From Streptomyces sp. NBC_01439 (GTDB lineage: Bacteria > Actinomycetota > Actinomycetes > Streptomycetales > Streptomycetaceae), in NCBI RefSeq assembly GCF_036227605.1, contig NZ_CP109487.1, positions 4,166,001 to 4,230,000 of the forward strand: 64,000 bases of DNA. The letters run 5' to 3'. Made by a program: the position numbers and the translations under genes. The notes beneath the pieces are model-generated. The model saw only the letters and a list, made by a program, of their open reading frames with translations, was not told the DNA's origin and ran no database searches. Shown in pieces: positions 62,117 through 64,000 of this stretch; the stretch's first letter is position 1, and each line of letters starts with the position of its first letter.

Positions 62117-64000
62117 TCACGATCCGGCGTTGACGTTGGCGAGGACGGCGGTGGCGATCGCCAGGACCACGGCGCCGGCGAGCAGGGCGCTCAGGTAGCT
62201 CTGCACGTTGCCGGTCTGGGCACGGCGTACGAGGCTGCCGAGCAACTGGGTGCCGGTGCCCGCGCCGCGGACGTACGTGTCCACGACCTCGCGGTCGAGG
62301 AAGCGGACGAGGCTCGCGGCGGCCCGGACGGGCCGGACGAAGAGCCGGTCGTAGAGGGCGTCGAGGTGGAAGCCGACGGCCGCGTGACGGTGCAGCGGGC
62401 CGAGGAACGCCTTGCCGGGGTCGGCGGCGGGGCCGGTCGGGACGGCGGGGTGGTCGTGGGTCACCTCGGCTACCTCGGGGGCTTCCGCGGCGGATTCGGC
62501 GGCGGCGACTGCGACGGTGGCGGGCACTCCGGCTGCGGCACCAGCTGCGGCACGGGCGCCCGCTCCGGTACCGGCGGCGGTCGCGAGGAGGGCCTTCGCC
62601 GAGGCGCGCTGCCAGAGGGCGTAGGTGAGCATCGCGCCGATGGCCGCGGCGCCCGTGCCGAGGACCGAGGTGACCAGGGTCGGGGTGAGTGCACCGCCGT
62701 CGAACCAGTCGGAGATGGGGCCGGCCGCGAGGCCGAAGCCGATCGACGGGATCGCCAGCAGCCACAGCACGCCGGTCATGGCGAGGGGTTCCTTGCCGTG
62801 GTCGGGGGCGGCGGCGCCCCGGCCGCGGAAGGCCATCAGCCACAGCCGGGTGGCGTAGGCGGCGGTGAGCAGGGCGGTCAGCAGACCGGCGACGAGCACC
62901 AGCCAGCCGGCGGCGCTGGGCACGAACTCCGAGTCGCCGGTCGCGGTGTGCTCGGCGGCGACGAGGACGGCTTCCTTGGAGAAGAAACCGGCGAAAGGCG
63001 GGACCGCGGCGAGCGCGAGCAGCGCGATCGTCATCGTCCAGAAGGCGTCGGGGATGCGCTTGGCCAGGCCGTCCATCCGGGACATGACGCCCAGGGAGTT
63101 CGTACCGGCGGCGTGGATGATCACGCCGGCGCCGAGGAAGAGGAGCGCCTTGAAGGCGCCGTGGGACAGGAGGTGGAACACGGCGGCGCCGCGGTCACCG
63201 ACGGCCAGTGCGCCGACCATGTAGCCGAGCTGGCCGATCGTGGAGTAGGCGAGCACCCGCTTGATGTCGTCCTGGGCGATGGCTGCCAGGCCGGAGCCCA
63301 CCATCGTGACGGCCGCCATCACGGCCATGACCACCAGCGTGGCCCCGGAGGCCGCGAAGACGGGCAGGAGGCGGGCGATGAAGTAGACGCCGGCGGCGAC
63401 CATCGTCGCGGCGTGGATCAGTGCCGAGACGGGGGTGGGGCCCGCCATGGCGTCGGGGAGCCAGGTGTGCAGGGGGAACTGCGCGGACTTGCCCGCGACG
63501 CCGGCGAGCAGGAGCAGCGCGATCAGGGTCGGGTGGTCGAGTCCGCCCGCGGCGACGGTGCCGAGGATCTTCGGGATCTCGAAGGAACCGGCGTCGGTGG
63601 CGAGCGCGAACAGGCCGATCAGGAACGGGACGTCGCCGAGCTTGGTGACGAGGAAGGCCTTCAGGGAGGCGGAGCGGGCCGCTTCGGTCTCCCAGTAGTG
63701 CCCGACCAGGAAGTACGAGCAGATGCCCATGACCTCCCAGCCGACCAACAGCACCATCAGGTCGCCGGAGTAGACGACGAGCAGCATGGCGGAGGTGAAC
63801 AGTGAGACGAGAGCGGCATACGACGGGTAGCGCGGGTCCTCACGCAGGTACGCCGTCGAGTAGAGCTGTACGCAGGTGGCGACGACCCCGACCAGGACGG
63901 CGACCAGTGCGGCGAAGCCGTCGATGTAGAGCGAGAGGTCGATCGGCACCGAGCCGGTCGGGGTCAGTTCGGTCGCGGCGTTGATCGTCTCGCCGCCGCC
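62117..64000 (-). CDS. nuoL: NADH-quinone oxidoreductase subunit L (5' end beyond right edge)
   Basis: About 627 residues are visible; the frame stays open to base 64000, so the N-terminus is missing. DLSLYIDGFAALVAVLVGVV, GWEVMGICSYFLVGHYWETE (functional Glu), GKSAQFPLHTWLPDAMAGPT (Lys, His) and KRVLAYSTIGQLGYMVGALA are antiporter-like motifs. The long C-terminal amphipathic and anchoring segment of NuoL follows, with an Ala/Pro-rich insertion near GAGARAAAGAAAGVPATVAV that looks species-specific. It forms the distal proton channel of complex I. Confidence 0.93.
   Translation of the reverse strand, partial: GGGETINAATELTPTGSVPIDLSLYIDGFAALVAVLVGVVATCVQLYSTAYLREDPRYPSYAALVSLFTSAMLLVVYSGDLMVLLVGWEVMGICSYFLVGHYWETEAARSASLKAFLVTKLGDVPFLIGLFALATDAGSFEIPKILGTVAAGGLDHPTLIALLLLAGVAGKSAQFPLHTWLPDAMAGPTPVSALIHAATMVAAGVYFIARLLPVFAASGATLVVMAVMAAVTMVGSGLAAIAQDDIKRVLAYSTIGQLGYMVGALAVGDRGAAVFHLLSHGAFKALLFLGAGVIIHAAGTNSLGVMSRMDGLAKRIPDAFWTMTIALLALAAVPPFAGFFSKEAVLVAAEHTATGDSEFVPSAAGWLVLVAGLLTALLTAAYATRLWLMAFRGRGAAAPDHGKEPLAMTGVLWLLAIPSIGFGLAAGPISDWFDGGALTPTLVTSVLGTGAAAIGAMLTYALWQRASAKALLATAAGTGAGARAAAGAAAGVPATVAVAAAESAAEAPEVAEVTHDHPAVPTGPAADPGKAFLGPLHRHAAVGFHLDALYDRLFVRPVRAAASLVRFLDREVVDTYVRGAGTGTQLLGSLVRRAQTGNVQSYLSALLAGAVVLAIATAVLANVNAGS

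Overview
The window is high-GC actinobacterial chromosome, almost certainly Streptomyces. The evidence is strong third-position G/C bias, many GTG and TTG starts, the gene order secE-nusG-rplK-rplA-(two lipoproteins)-rplJ-rplL-rpoB-rpoC, the rpmG/HadA/HadB-like group next to it, DUF397/XRE regulator pairs, rare TTA (bldA-type) leucine codons, and typical Streptomyces forms of RpoB, RpoC and HtpX.

Layout. (1) 1-8901, plus strand: the downstream part of a siphophage-type tail and lysis gene cluster. It runs from the end of a tape-measure protein through a second tape-measure-like protein, a distal-tail-like protein, two paralogous fibre-like proteins, a Gp37-like tail protein and two small proteins to an amidase endolysin and two small membrane proteins of holin type. 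No head or integrase genes are visible; they may lie left of the edge, or this may be a tailocin-like tail cluster. (2) 9028-11499: a large YfhO-type membrane protein, convergent with rpoC across a shared terminator. (3) 11597-25917, minus strand: the core transcription/translation block rpoC, rpoB, rplL, rplJ (with a structured leader), one intact and one amber-interrupted lipoprotein gene, rplA, rplK, nusG, secE and tRNA-Trp. (4) 26111-39557: housekeeping genes, including an aspartate-type aminotransferase, an adenosine-deaminase-family protein, murB, a TetR-regulated MFS exporter with two matching operators, two MaoC dehydratase subunits (HadA/HadB-like), rpmG, tRNA-Met, tRNA-Thr, a degenerate CodA-like amidohydrolase, an NAD(P)-binding protein, a DUF3574 protein, a glycine-rich secreted protein, tRNA-Tyr and yajQ.

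(5) 39538-54084: a 14.5-kb integrative element inserted at the 3' end of yajQ. A perfect 20-bp direct repeat (the last codons of yajQ) flanks it, with inverted and direct arm repeats just inside. It carries a tyrosine integrase, an XRE regulator, an excisionase-like protein, a D5/P4-type replication helicase with an iteron-like region behind it, a row of short overlapping genes, an XRE/DUF5753-DUF397 pair, a small GntR regulator with three tandem 17-bp repeats, and an unusual four-gene cargo. The cargo encodes an NDP-sugar-type nucleotidyltransferase, an STM4013-like alkaline-phosphatase-superfamily hydrolase, a small helical protein with a Cys-containing tail, and a protein kinase with an altered catalytic loop. 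No FtsK-type transfer gene and no capsid gene are visible, so it looks more like a phage-satellite-type island or a non-conjugative integrative element than a classical AICE. The cargo is the best candidate here for an undescribed system. Two of its four genes contain TTA codons, suggesting developmental (bldA) control.

(6) 54279-64000: chromosomal genes resume with a SulP-type transporter, an APC permease, an SMI1/KNR4-like gene with a probable frameshift, a YccF membrane protein, the HtpX protease, and the distal end of a nuo operon (nuoN, nuoM, and nuoL cut by the right edge). All positions and motifs were read directly from the sequence. Family assignments come from recognition of motifs, not from database searches.
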